Assembly: GCA_041658885.1 (NCBI GenBank)
Contig: JBAZZJ010000001.1
Span: forward strand, 124,001-188,000
Length of the DNA: 64,000 nt
Direction: 5' to 3'
From: VMGX01 sp041658885
Lineage (GTDB): Bacteria; Patescibacteriota; Minisyncoccia; Phycocordibacterales; 21-14-all-36-13
The position numbers and the translations under genes are program-made. The notes below the pieces were generated by a model that ran no database searches, was not told where the DNA came from, and was given only the letters and a program-made list of their open reading frames with translations. Positions within the stretch are counted from its first letter, which is position 1. The number at the start of each line of letters is the position of its first letter. Positions 29,488 through 38,183 of the stretch are shown piece after piece.

Positions 29488-29619
29488 TCCCCACACTAAT
29501 CTTAATTTCGTTTAAAACAGATTAGTTTATAAAATAGAATGAGTGGTGGACTGTTGAGTAAATAGACAAAAATAACAAACAAGGTCAATATTATTAAAAT
29601 TAAGATTAGTGTAGGGATG
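29488..29619 (+). repeat. CCCCACACTAATC element, copy 2, ending at the rplM start
   Basis: Arms TCCCCACACTAATCTTAATT and AATTAAGATTAGTGTAGGGA, terminal ATG being the rplM start. It carries TATAAA at 29528-29533. A short upstream frame from ATG 29539 is closed by TAG, so no extension of L13 is expected. Confidence 0.88.
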
Positions 29620-29964
29620 AAAAAATATACAATTGATGCTAAAAATAAAAAATTAGGTAGATTGGCAAGTGAATTGGCCGTTTTGTTAATGGGTAAAAAT
29701 TTGATTGATTATAAAAAAAATAAAGTTTCTGAAGTAGAAGTTTCGGTTGTAAATGCTTCAAAAATGGATTTGGATGTTAAAAAAATAAAAACTAAGACTT
29801 ATTCATCATATTCTGGTTATCCGGGGGGGTTGAAAAAAATGAAAGCTGAAAGAGCCATAGAAAAAGGTGGTTATAAAAAATTGATAGAAAATGCAATAAA
29901 AAGAATGTTACCAAACAACAGATTGAGATCAATTAGATTAAAAGCATTAAAAATTTCTGAATAA
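29617..29964 (+). CDS. rplM: 50S ribosomal protein L13
   Basis: 115 aa, shorter than the usual 140-145. The N-terminal part (YTIDAKNKKLGRLASELAVL), the SSYSGYPGGLKKMKAERA region and KRMLPNNRLRSIRLKAL are present. A segment in the middle, normally VVVNA-DKIxVTGNK, is compressed. Its start is provided at the end of a repeat element. Confidence 0.93.
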   Translation: MKKYTIDAKNKKLGRLASELAVLLMGKNLIDYKKNKVSEVEVSVVNASKMDLDVKKIKTKTYSSYSGYPGGLKKMKAERAIEKGGYKKLIENAIKRMLPNNRLRSIRLKALKISE

Positions 29965-29965
29965 T

Positions 29966-30385
29966 ATGGTAAAAGAAACAGCAAAATCCAAAAATAAATT
30001 TCACCAAGAAATCGGCAGAAGAAAAACTTCTGTAGCAAGTGTTAGGGTAACAGAAAATAAAACTAAAAATGAAATTTCTGTTAATAACAAAACAATGGAG
30101 GAATATTTTAAAACTGAAAGATTACAAAATATTGTAATGGATCCAATTAATAAATTAAAAACAAAAGAAAAATTTAATTTTTCTATAAAAGTTAATGGTG
30201 GTGGAATATCTTCTCAAGCACAAGCTATAAGACATGGAATTTCTAGAATATTATCAAAGTTTGATGAAGAAAATAAAAAGAAATTAAAAAAGGCCGGATT
30301 TTTAAAAAGAGATCCAAGGGCAAAAGAAAGAAGGAAATTCGGGTTGAAGAAAGCAAGAAAAGCTGCTCAGTGGAGTAAGAGGTAA
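29966..30385 (+). CDS. rpsI: 30S ribosomal protein S9
   Basis: 139 aa. EIGRRKTSVASVRVTE, the KVNGGGISSQAQAIRHGISR region and KRDPRAKERRKFGLKKARKA are conserved. The C-terminus is QWSKR rather than QFSKR; this tail touches the P-site tRNA. It starts 1 nt after rplM ends, so it is translationally linked. Confidence 0.95.
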   Translation: MVKETAKSKNKFHQEIGRRKTSVASVRVTENKTKNEISVNNKTMEEYFKTERLQNIVMDPINKLKTKEKFNFSIKVNGGGISSQAQAIRHGISRILSKFDEENKKKLKKAGFLKRDPRAKERRKFGLKKARKAAQWSKR

Positions 30386-30427
30386 TGAAAAATGTCCCCA
30401 AGGACAGTTTTCATCTATAATTTTTTA
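30385..30427 (+). repeat. CAYAATT-tail hairpin at the rpsI stop
   Basis: ATGAAAAATGTCC/GGACAGTTTTCAT stem with CAA loop, tail CTATAATTTTTT. Probable 3' end of the ribosomal transcript. Confidence 0.65.
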
Positions 30428-30457
30428 AAAAGTAAGTATATTTGTTTGCCTAATTTT

Positions 30458-31024
30458 ATGATAGATAAATTTAACAAATCACAAGAAAATGAAAATATAG
30501 AAGAAGAAATACAAGATACGGAAGAATTTGTTGAAAATAAAATAAAAAAAATTAAAGAGAGTCTAAAAAAGTGTGAGAGTGAAAAAAAGGAATATTTGGA
30601 TGGATGGCAGAGATCAAAAGCAGAATTAATTAATTTTAAAAAAGAAATAGAATCTTCTAAAAAAGGTTTAATACTTTTCGCAAACGAAAATTTAATTTCA
30701 GAGATAATTCCAGTCTTAGATAGTTTTGATATGGCATTTAAAAACAAAGAACACTTAGAAAAAGTAGATGAAACGTGGAAAAAGGGAATGGAATACATAT
30801 ATACACAACTGATAACTATATTAAAAAGTTCTGGTTTGGAAATAATAGACCCACTTGGGCAAAAATTTAATCCGACGTTGCATCATTTAGAAGGAACTAT
30901 TGACACAAATGAAAATAAAGAGGATGATATTGTCCTTGAAGTATTGAGAAGGGGATACAATCTCAATGGAAAAAACATAAGACCAGCTAATGTAAAAATT
31001 GGCAGGTTTAAAGGTCAAAATTGA
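30458..31024 (+). CDS. grpE: GrpE nucleotide exchange factor
   Basis: 188 aa. The long N-terminal coiled coil has KYLDGWQRSKAE-like sequence (KEYLDGWQRSKAELINFKKE). Then come NENLISEIIPVLDSFDMAF, EYIYTQL and the beta-domain FNPTLHHLEGTIDTNEN, ending VLRRGYNLNGKNIRPANVKI. Releases ADP from DnaK. Followed by dnaK and dnaJ. ATG 30458 is preferred to an in-frame start at 30392 that lies in the rpsI hairpin. Confidence 0.93.
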   Translation: MIDKFNKSQENENIEEEIQDTEEFVENKIKKIKESLKKCESEKKEYLDGWQRSKAELINFKKEIESSKKGLILFANENLISEIIPVLDSFDMAFKNKEHLEKVDETWKKGMEYIYTQLITILKSSGLEIIDPLGQKFNPTLHHLEGTIDTNENKEDDIVLEVLRRGYNLNGKNIRPANVKIGRFKGQN

Positions 31025-31172
31025 ATTCACCTCATTAAATAATTTTGTTAAAAACAAAATTAAGATTTGAAAAACAATTTGAATCAACGAGGGTAAAAGT
31101 ATTAATAGTTTAATTAATAAATAATTTTGAATTTTTTTAAAAAAGATTCAAATCTTATTTAACAGGGTAAAT
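31022..31172 (+). repeat. CCTCATTAAAT inverted-repeat element upstream of dnaK
   Basis: CACCTCATTAAATAATTTTG on the left and TTATTTAACAGGGTAAAT on the right, with inner arms AAGATTTGAAAA and TTTAAAAAAGATTCAAATCT. The dnaK ATG follows the right end directly. There is no CIRCE element (TTAGCACTC spaced inverted repeat). Confidence 0.6.
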
Positions 31173-33050
31173 ATGAGTAAAATTTTAGGAATTGATTTAG
31201 GGACAACCAACTCAGCCTTCGCAATTATTGAAGGTGGAGAACCAAAAATTTTAGAAAATTCAGATGGAGCAAGAACAACTCCGTCTATTGTTGCTATATC
31301 TAAGATGAATGAAAGAATAATTGGTATTTCTGCAAAAAGACAATCTGTTACAAATCCTAAAAATACAGTGTTTGGAATAAAAAGATTTATGGGCCATCGT
31401 TTTGATGATAAAGAGGTTCAGAAAGATAAAGAGATGGTTCCCTATGAAATAACAAAAGGAGATGACGGCGGGGTTTTAATTACAATAGGAGATAAAAAAT
31501 ATAGACCAGAAGAAATATCTGCAATGATATTACAAAAAATAAAAACTGATGCGGAAGCAAAAATTGGTCAAAAAATTACTGAAGCCGTCATCACCGTTCC
31601 AGCATATTTTAATGATTCACAAAGAAAGGCAACAAAAGATGCTGGTAAAATTGCGGGTTTGAATGTAAAAAGAATTATAAATGAACCAACCGCGGCGGCT
31701 TTGGCATACGGATTTAATAAAAAGAAAAATGAACAAATAGTTGTTTTTGATTTTGGAGGAGGAACTTTTGATATTTCAGTTTTGGAAGTTGGGGATGATG
31801 TTGTTGAAGTAAAATCAACTGATGGGGATAGTCATTTAGGGGGGAAAGACATAGACCAGAAAATAATTAAATGGATTGCAGATGAATTTAAAAAAGAAAG
31901 TGGAATAGATGTAAGAAAAGACGCACTTGCGCTACAGAGATTAGACGAAGCAGCTGAAAAAGCAAAACACGAATTATCTAGCTCAATGGAAACTGAAATA
32001 AATATTCCATTTATAACATCTGATGCAAATGGACCTAAACATCTATTGATGAAATTTTCTCGAGCAAAATTGGAAGATTTAACAAAAGAATATATAGATA
32101 GAGCAATGGAAATAACAAAAAGAGCCATGAACGCCTCTCCTTTTAAAATCTCAGACATTGATGAGGTAATTTTAGTTGGTGGTCAAACAAGAATGCCAGC
32201 AATACAGGATGCTGTTAAAAAATTTTTTAATAAAGAACTAAATAAAACAATAAATCCTGATGAAGTTGTCGCTCTCGGTGCAGCCGTTCAGGGAGGAATT
32301 TTACAAGGAGACGTAAAAGATGTTTTGCTTCTTGATGTCATTCCTCTTTCTTTTGGTATAGAAACACTTGGAGGGGTTGCTACAAAAATAATTGAAAAAA
32401 ATACAACTATACCTACTGCAAAATCTCAAATTTTTTCAACTGCCGCAGATAATCAAACTTCAGTTGAAATTCACGTTGTTCAAGGAGAAAGACCGATGGC
32501 AAATGATAACAAAAGTCTCGGGAGGTTTGTTCTTGATGGAATACCTCCCTCAAGAAGAGGAATGCCACAAATAGAAGTAACATTTGATATAGATGCAAAT
32601 GGAATTTTAAATGTTAAAGCAAAAGACAAATCTACCAGCAAAGAGCAGTCTATAAGAATAGAGGCGACATCCGGACTTTCAGATGATGATATAAAGAAAA
32701 TGCAGAAAGATGCCGAATTACACGAAGAAGAAGATAGAAAGAAAAAAGAATTGATAGATACTAGAAATCTTTTGGATCAAGTTGTTTATACAGCGGAAAG
32801 ATCTCTTTCTGAAAACAAAGATAAATTGTCTGATGGTTTGAAAAAGAGCTTGGAAGAGAAAATTGATGATGCTAAAAAAATAAAAGAAAAAGATAGTATA
32901 GAAGATATAAAGAAAACAACAGAAGAGTTATCTCAAGAAATGCAAAAAATAGGAGAAGAACTCCAAAAAAATACACAAACACAGACAAAATCTGAAGACG
33001 AAAAGAAAGATAACAACGAAGGAAATATACATGATGTAGAAAATCAATAA
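31173..33050 (+). CDS. dnaK: chaperone DnaK (Hsp70)
   Basis: 625 aa. ATPase domain motifs ILGIDLGTTNSAFAIIEGGE, VVFDFGGGTFDISVLEV and EVILVGGQTRMPAIQDAV, followed by the substrate domain (LDVIPLSFGIETLGGVATKI). The C-terminal lid is Lys/Glu rich and lacks the usual EEVD-like or acidic E-x-K tail, ending KDNNEGNIHDVENQ. Works with the adjacent grpE and dnaJ. Confidence 0.97.
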   Translation: MSKILGIDLGTTNSAFAIIEGGEPKILENSDGARTTPSIVAISKMNERIIGISAKRQSVTNPKNTVFGIKRFMGHRFDDKEVQKDKEMVPYEITKGDDGGVLITIGDKKYRPEEISAMILQKIKTDAEAKIGQKITEAVITVPAYFNDSQRKATKDAGKIAGLNVKRIINEPTAAALAYGFNKKKNEQIVVFDFGGGTFDISVLEVGDDVVEVKSTDGDSHLGGKDIDQKIIKWIADEFKKESGIDVRKDALALQRLDEAAEKAKHELSSSMETEINIPFITSDANGPKHLLMKFSRAKLEDLTKEYIDRAMEITKRAMNASPFKISDIDEVILVGGQTRMPAIQDAVKKFFNKELNKTINPDEVVALGAAVQGGILQGDVKDVLLLDVIPLSFGIETLGGVATKIIEKNTTIPTAKSQIFSTAADNQTSVEIHVVQGERPMANDNKSLGRFVLDGIPPSRRGMPQIEVTFDIDANGILNVKAKDKSTSKEQSIRIEATSGLSDDDIKKMQKDAELHEEEDRKKKELIDTRNLLDQVVYTAERSLSENKDKLSDGLKKSLEEKIDDAKKIKEKDSIEDIKKTTEELSQEMQKIGEELQKNTQTQTKSEDEKKDNNEGNIHDVENQ

Positions 33051-33051
33051 A

Positions 33052-33180
33052 TTGATTTTCTAAATTTCTAATTTCTAATATCTAATTGCTAATGAAATTT
33101 TAAACGTTTTAAATCAAATTATATTTTTTTAATTAGACATTTCATTATAAATTAGTAATTAATAATTTGGAATTACATTT
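33052..33180 (+). repeat. TAATGAAATTT-type inverted repeat before dnaJ
   Basis: TTCTAATATCTAATTGCTAA continuing TGAAATTTT on the left and CATTTCATTATAAATTAGTA on the right can pair. It ends in TAAAAAATGTT directly before the dnaJ start, as the related copy does before aspS. Confidence 0.65.
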
Positions 33181-33197
33181 TTTAACTAAAAAATGTT

Positions 33198-34328
33198 ATG
33201 GATTTCTACAAAACATTAGGTATAGACAAAAAGGCCTCAAAAGATGAGGTCAAAAAGGCGTATAGAAAACTCGCTCACCAATATCATCCCGATAAGAAAG
33301 GTGGGGATGAAAAAAAATTCAAAGAAATAAATGAGGCTTATTCTGTTTTGTCAGATGAAAAAAAAAGAGCTGAATATGATACCTACGGAAGAACTTTTTC
33401 TGGAGCAGGACAACAAGGAACGGGTGGTTGGGATTTTTCAGGATTTTCTTCACAGGGAGGACCATTCTCTGGATTTTCCTCCCAAGGAGGGCAGGCCTCT
33501 GGTTGGGATTTCTCTAATTTTACAAATAGAGAAAGTTCAGGATTTCAGGATTTTGATCTAGGAGACATATTCAGTGAATTTTTTGGAGGGCAATCTCGTA
33601 GAACCAAAAGAGGTAGAGATATTTCCATTGATATAGAAGTGTCTTTTTCTGAATCTGCATTTGGTACAGAGAGAAAAGTTTTGATAAGAAAAAAGACGAT
33701 TTGTTCTGAATGCAATGGAACAGGAGCAAAAAAAGGTATTGAAATGAAACAATGTTCGGTTTGCAATGGTACTGGGAAAATACATGAGTCAAAAAGGTCA
33801 ATGTTTGGTTCAATAACTCATACGGTTATTTGTAATGAGTGTGATGGAAAAGGAAAAATTCCAAAAGAAAAATGTTCAAAATGTTCTGGTGTCGGAACGA
33901 CAGATAAACAAGAGGAATTAAATATAAAAATTCCTGCAGGCATTGAAGACGGAGAAATGATAAGACAAAGTGGAGCAGGGGAAGCTATAAAAGACGGAGC
34001 GAGCGGAGATTTATATATAAAAGTTCATGTAAAAAGTGATTCTGACTTTAGAAAAGAGGGAAGCAATATATTTACAGACTTGGATGTCAAATTAACAGAT
34101 GCGGTAATTGGTGCAGAATATAAATTAAAAACTCTTGATGGAATAATAAATATAAAAATTCCCACAGGCATTAATCATGGTGATTTTTTGAGAGTAAAAA
34201 ATAAAGGAGTGATTGTTGGAAAAGATAAGAGAGGGGATTTACTTGTAAAAATAAAAATAATAATGCCTAAAAGACTTTCAAAGAAGGCTAAAGACTTATT
34301 GGACGAACTAAAAAAAGAAGGAATGTAA
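33198..34328 (+). CDS. dnaJ: chaperone DnaJ (Hsp40)
   Basis: 376 aa. J domain (MDFYKTLGIDKKASKDEVKK with HPD in HQYHPDKKG), Gly/Phe-rich linker with the repeated GGPFSGFSSQGG, zinc domain of four repeats (CSECNGTG, CSVCNGTG, CNECDGKG, CSKCSGVG), then the C-terminal client-binding domain. Stimulates DnaK. Complete type I DnaJ. Confidence 0.96.
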   Translation: MDFYKTLGIDKKASKDEVKKAYRKLAHQYHPDKKGGDEKKFKEINEAYSVLSDEKKRAEYDTYGRTFSGAGQQGTGGWDFSGFSSQGGPFSGFSSQGGQASGWDFSNFTNRESSGFQDFDLGDIFSEFFGGQSRRTKRGRDISIDIEVSFSESAFGTERKVLIRKKTICSECNGTGAKKGIEMKQCSVCNGTGKIHESKRSMFGSITHTVICNECDGKGKIPKEKCSKCSGVGTTDKQEELNIKIPAGIEDGEMIRQSGAGEAIKDGASGDLYIKVHVKSDSDFRKEGSNIFTDLDVKLTDAVIGAEYKLKTLDGIINIKIPTGINHGDFLRVKNKGVIVGKDKRGDLLVKIKIIMPKRLSKKAKDLLDELKKEGM

Positions 34329-34354
34329 AATTTGTGGTATAATTAAAGAGCTTC

Positions 34355-35050
34355 ATGAAAAAGCTTTATTTTATACCGCCTTTAATTTTGCAAACACTAA
34401 TATGGATACCGGCTCGGCTAATCCTAATTTTTTTTGTTGAACTTAAAGTCAACGGAGTTGAAAATTTAAAAGGATTAGAAAAAGGAATTATTTTTGCATC
34501 AAATCATGCAAATGCACTTGACCCAATACTTTTGCCTGCAAGTTTGCCGTTTTTGTCAAAATTTATGCCAATGTTCTATACTTCTCGCGAAAACACTTTT
34601 TATAAAAGACTTTGGATGCGAGTATTTTTCTCATCAGGTTTATTTTTTAAGGCGTGGGGTTCATATGCTGTCGGAATAGGAATACATAATTATGAAGAAT
34701 CTTTAAAATCGCATATAAGAATTTTAAATGATAAACATAGTTTATTTATTTTTCCAGAGGGAAGCACAACAAAAGATGGAAACCTTAAGGAGGCAAAAGG
34801 TGGGGTAGCATTTCTTACACATAAAACTAATTTACCAGTTGTGCCTGTTGGAATAAATAGTACATATAAAATAAGTTGGGGAAGTTTTTTCTTACGAAAA
34901 AGAAAAATTACTTTAAATATAGGTAAGCCAATGTCCTTGAAAGACATTTTTGATGATAAAAAAGAAATTACAATAGACGATTACAAATCCGGTGCAAATA
35001 AAATAATGGAAGAAATTAAAAAACTTTACAACAGATCATCAAATCACTAA
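34355..35050 (+). CDS. plsC: PlsC-type 1-acylglycerol-3-phosphate acyltransferase
   Basis: 231 aa. Motif I is NHANALD (HxxxxD variant of the catalytic His/Asp) and motif III FPEGSTTKDG. VVPVGINSTY is motif IV. A membrane-proximal hydrophobic N-terminus (LILQTLIWIPARLILIFFV) anchors it. Transfers an acyl chain in phospholipid synthesis or recycling; CPR cells are thought to import lipids, so it may remodel them. TATAAT at 34338-34343 lies 11 nt before ATG. Confidence 0.88.
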   Translation: MKKLYFIPPLILQTLIWIPARLILIFFVELKVNGVENLKGLEKGIIFASNHANALDPILLPASLPFLSKFMPMFYTSRENTFYKRLWMRVFFSSGLFFKAWGSYAVGIGIHNYEESLKSHIRILNDKHSLFIFPEGSTTKDGNLKEAKGGVAFLTHKTNLPVVPVGINSTYKISWGSFFLRKRKITLNIGKPMSLKDIFDDKKEITIDDYKSGANKIMEEIKKLYNRSSNH

Positions 35051-35062
35051 ATCATAAAAACA

Positions 35063-35103
35063 AAACTATCCCCCAATCCAACGGAATAAGGGGATGGTTT
35101 TTA
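35063..35103 (+). terminator. plsC terminator
   Basis: AACTATCCCC pairs with GGGGATGGTT around an 18-nt loop, followed by TTTAG. Confidence 0.65.
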
Positions 35104-35129
35104 GCAAATATAAATAAAGTAAAAAATAA

Positions 35130-35169
35130 AAACTACTTTCTAATTCGCGCGAATTAGAAAGTAGTTTTT
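35130..35169. terminator. strong hairpin, probable terminator
   Basis: AAACTACTTTCTAATTCGCG and CGAATTAGAAAGTAGTTTTT form an almost perfect stem with a T-tail. It lies between plsC and the fragment at 35224. Confidence 0.75.
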
Positions 35170-35223
35170 GTTGTGTGGTTTTTTGTTTTCAAATTGTGTC
35201 ATTTTTTGATATGATTTATAGGT

Positions 35224-35304
35224 ATGAAAACTTATTTATTTACTGGTGGAACTGGATATTTTGGTTCCGTTTTTGCTGTGAAGTTATTGAAAAATAAATG
35301 TTAA
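35224..35304 (+). pseudogene. N-terminal fragment of an NAD(P)-dependent epimerase/SDR gene
   Basis: 26 codons, MKTYLFTGGTGYFGSVFAVK plus LLKNKC, then TAA. GGTGYFGS is the Rossmann nucleotide-binding motif of extended short-chain dehydrogenases/epimerases. TATGAT 35211-35216 precedes it in the arrangement of a leaderless gene. The remaining about 280 residues of such an enzyme are absent; no continuation is found in the following 80 nt, so this looks like a deleted gene. Confidence 0.6.
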
Positions 35305-35383
35305 TGCGATTTTGTTTACTTTTTATCTACTTTGTGGTATTATTCTGATTGAAAAGTTGTTTAAATAATTAAGGAGATTTCAG

Positions 35384-35659
35384 ATGAAAAAGATACTTTT
35401 AGCTCTTTTTTCATTAATTTTATTAGGCATAGGTCTTATGTTTGGGAACATAAGCCTCGCATCGTTTGAAGAGATGGGGAAACCTGGAGGAATGCTAGTT
35501 TTAGGGAAATTGGTTGTTACCAATTTCATTAAAAACGATTTTTCACTCTGGATTTTCATAATTTCTCTGACACTTTTTTTGTGTTTCTTATGCCTTTCAT
35601 TAATACTTTTTTCTCTTTTATTCTCAAAAAGAGAAAACAAAAGTGCTATGGTCTCATAA
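35384..35659 (+). CDS. small membrane protein, 91 aa
   Basis: Unrecognised. Two hydrophobic helices, residues 3-26 (which could also be a signal) and about 55-82. An AAGGAGAT site lies 7 nt before ATG and the terminator at 35644-35678 overlaps the stop, so it forms a single-gene unit. Confidence 0.65.
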   Translation: MKKILLALFSLILLGIGLMFGNISLASFEEMGKPGGMLVLGKLVVTNFIKNDFSLWIFIISLTLFLCFLCLSLILFSLLFSKRENKSAMVS

Positions 35660-35678
35660 CCCATGGCATTTTTTTTAT
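35644..35678 (+). terminator. Rho-independent terminator
   Basis: TGCTATGG/CCATGGCA stem (one mismatch), then TTTTTTTTATTT. It covers an apparent upstream start (35663) of the next gene, which is why ATG 35726 is preferred. Confidence 0.75.
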
Positions 35679-35725
35679 TTATCAATTCAATTATTTTTGA
35701 TATAATTAAATCAAGTAAAAAAATA

Positions 35726-36601
35726 ATGACAATCGAAATATATAAAGATAAAAACACAAAATTTGAAACAAATGATTTCCTTAAAAAGATTTTTGATTTT
35801 GTACTTATACCAATATTGAATAGTCTTCCTAAATCTTTTCAGCCTGGCATTAAAAAAACACATAAAGCGGCTGGTAAAATAATAGAAACGGCAACAAGTT
35901 ATAATGCTCTTGAAGTGCTGTATGGACATGGAAAAATGTATAAATCTAGAAATCTTTTACAGGTGTTTTTTAGATGGGTCTGGCTCACAAGAAATAATGC
36001 TAAAGCAGTAAGAAATAGATTAGTGGTTGTAGAAAATGAATTAAGAAAAGCTGTTAATAATTTAATTAAGAAAAGTGAGAATATAAATTTATTAAGTATA
36101 GCCTCTGGTTCTGCAAGAGCTATTGTGGAATCATTTGCACGGGTTAATGTTCCAGAGTCAATTGATGTATCAATATCATTTTTAGATAAAAGCGAAAATG
36201 CATTGGAATATAGTAAAAGACTTGCGTTATCTTTACCAAACAAATTTTTTACGAGATGGATAGAAGATACTGCTAGTAATTTTCCAAAATATTTTCATGA
36301 TGAGAACAAACCTAATATAATAGAGATGGTGGGTCTTTTAGATTATTTTGATAATGAAAAAGTTCAAAGCATATTTAAAATTATATATGATAATATGCAA
36401 ATTGGTGGAACATTTATAACAGCAAGTATAGTTGACAATAGCGAAAGAAAATTTGTGACAAATGTTGTTGGTTGGAAAATGATTTATAGAGAACCCAAAA
36501 TAATTTTTGAACTAGCAAAAAAAGCTGGGTTTAAAGAAGAAAATATAAAAATCTTTTTTGAACCATTAAAAATTCATTTTGTTATGATAGCAAAAAAATA
36601 A
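35726..36601 (+). CDS. class I SAM-dependent methyltransferase-like protein
   Basis: 291 aa. The SAM-binding strand and loop are NLLSIASGSARAIVESFARV, followed by ISFLDKSENALEYSKRL (ribose-binding acidic residue) and NIIEMVGLLDYFDNEKVQSI. C-terminal beta sheets end FEPLKIHFVMIAKK. The substrate is unknown; the N-terminal helical part (about 1-80) may bind it. TATAAT 35701-35706 lies 19 nt before ATG. It ends 4 nt before the histidine kinase start, so the two are probably co-transcribed. Confidence 0.75.
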   Translation: MTIEIYKDKNTKFETNDFLKKIFDFVLIPILNSLPKSFQPGIKKTHKAAGKIIETATSYNALEVLYGHGKMYKSRNLLQVFFRWVWLTRNNAKAVRNRLVVVENELRKAVNNLIKKSENINLLSIASGSARAIVESFARVNVPESIDVSISFLDKSENALEYSKRLALSLPNKFFTRWIEDTASNFPKYFHDENKPNIIEMVGLLDYFDNEKVQSIFKIIYDNMQIGGTFITASIVDNSERKFVTNVVGWKMIYREPKIIFELAKKAGFKEENIKIFFEPLKIHFVMIAKK

Positions 36602-36605
36602 TTTT

Positions 36606-38183
36606 ATGAACTATAAAATAGTTTTATTATTTATAATGGCGGTCCTAAATGGTTTTTTTAGTTATTTTATTCTTGGAAAAGGAAAATCGAAGACCAATGT
36701 ACTTTTTTCATTGATAACATTGGCCGTGGCTTCTTGGGCATTATTTTTAGGATTTTTTATATCCACTAAAAATTTAGGATATGCTCTTTTGTATGCTGAT
36801 ATTTATTATATCTTTGCGGCAATAATCCCAACTTTATTTTTTCTTTTTACAATATTTTTTAATTCTGAACAAAAATTTAAAAAAATACATTTCGTATCTT
36901 TAATACCAATAATTGCAATAATTGGGGCTTTTATATATGACAAAAATTTTCTTTTAAAAGATGTGTTTTTCCTTGAAGATGGGACAAAAGGAGTTATATT
37001 AAATAAAGAAGTCTACATAGGGTATGGAGTTTACTTTTTATTTTTTGTTTTTCTGGCTTATTATAATTTAATTGATTCTTATAAAAAAGTAAAAGATGAA
37101 CTGGTTAAACTTCAATTCAAATTCATATTTTGGGGAACTACAATTTCTTATATTTTAGGAATGATTTTTAATCTGTTTTTACCTTGGAGAGATTATAGTT
37201 TAATTTGGTTAGGACCACCTTTCACTTTAATTTTGGTTGGATCATTAGGGTATGCAATAATAAAACATCATTTATTTAACGTAAAAGTTATTGCTACTGA
37301 AGTTCTTACGTTTGCTCTCTGGGTATTTATATTATTGAGAACAATTCTTGCAAATAATCTTGAAGACCAATTGGTTAATGGAGGAATTTTAATAGTTGTT
37401 ATAGTTGCCGGAATTTTGTTAATAAGAAGTGTCATAAAGGAAGTAGAAACAAATGAACAACTAAAAGAACTGGACAGACAAAAATCAGAATTTTTATCAA
37501 TTGCATCACATCAGTTCAGGAGTCCGCTTTCCGCTATAAAAGGATATGCCTCATTGATAATGGAAGGTTCTTATGGAAAAATTGAAGATAAAATAAAACA
37601 GCCGGTTAAAAATATGTTTGATTCCACAAATAATCTTGCAATGATAGTTGAGGACTTTTTAAATGTATCGCGAATAGAACAAGGAAGAATGGAATACAAA
37701 TTTGAAAATGTGAAAGTAAATGAATTGATTGAAAAGGTTATAGAAGAAATGGGACCGTCTATAAGCGACTCTGGTTTGGAATTTTCTTTTACTTACGATA
37801 AGAACGGACAATTTGAAGCAAATGTTGATGTAAGCAAATTCAGACAAGTTATAACTAATTTGATAGATAATGCTCTTAAATACACAAAATACGGTTGGGT
37901 AAAGGCAGAACTTAAAAAAGATGGAGGAAAAATTTTGTTTAAACTTTCTGACAGTGGTGTTGGAATTCCAGAAAAAGAATTATCCGGGTTATTCACATTA
38001 TTCAGAAGAGCAAATAATGCAAACAAAGCTAATGTAAAAGGAACTGGGCTTGGTTTATATATAGTCAAAAAAATTATGGAAGCTCATAACGGCAGGGTCT
38101 GGGCTGAATCCGATGGGGAAGGCAAGGGAGCTGAATTTTATGTAGAGTTGAATACAAACGTTCTGGAGAAACATCTAAATTAA
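36606..38183 (+). CDS. membrane histidine kinase
   Basis: 525 aa. The N-terminal half has seven to nine membrane helices (residues about 4-275) of the sort seen in 7TM-sensor kinases. HisKA phospho-acceptor: LSIASHQFRSPLSAIKG, His302. HATPase: N box NLIDNALKYTKYG, G1 LSDSGVGIPEKE, G2 KGTGLGLYIVKKIMEAHNG. No response regulator adjoins; a REC-like protein sits at 45081. A fragment copying its last 80 nt lies at 39690. Confidence 0.93.
   Translation: MNYKIVLLFIMAVLNGFFSYFILGKGKSKTNVLFSLITLAVASWALFLGFFISTKNLGYALLYADIYYIFAAIIPTLFFLFTIFFNSEQKFKKIHFVSLIPIIAIIGAFIYDKNFLLKDVFFLEDGTKGVILNKEVYIGYGVYFLFFVFLAYYNLIDSYKKVKDELVKLQFKFIFWGTTISYILGMIFNLFLPWRDYSLIWLGPPFTLILVGSLGYAIIKHHLFNVKVIATEVLTFALWVFILLRTILANNLEDQLVNGGILIVVIVAGILLIRSVIKEVETNEQLKELDRQKSEFLSIASHQFRSPLSAIKGYASLIMEGSYGKIEDKIKQPVKNMFDSTNNLAMIVEDFLNVSRIEQGRMEYKFENVKVNELIEKVIEEMGPSISDSGLEFSFTYDKNGQFEANVDVSKFRQVITNLIDNALKYTKYGWVKAELKKDGGKILFKLSDSGVGIPEKELSGLFTLFRRANNANKANVKGTGLGLYIVKKIMEAHNGRVWAESDGEGKGAEFYVELNTNVLEKHLN

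Noticed and set aside
31022..31172. A CIRCE/HrcA operator before dnaK
   Set aside because: The characteristic TTAGCACTC-N9-GAGTGCTAA is not present; the region is an A+T-rich inverted-repeat element.
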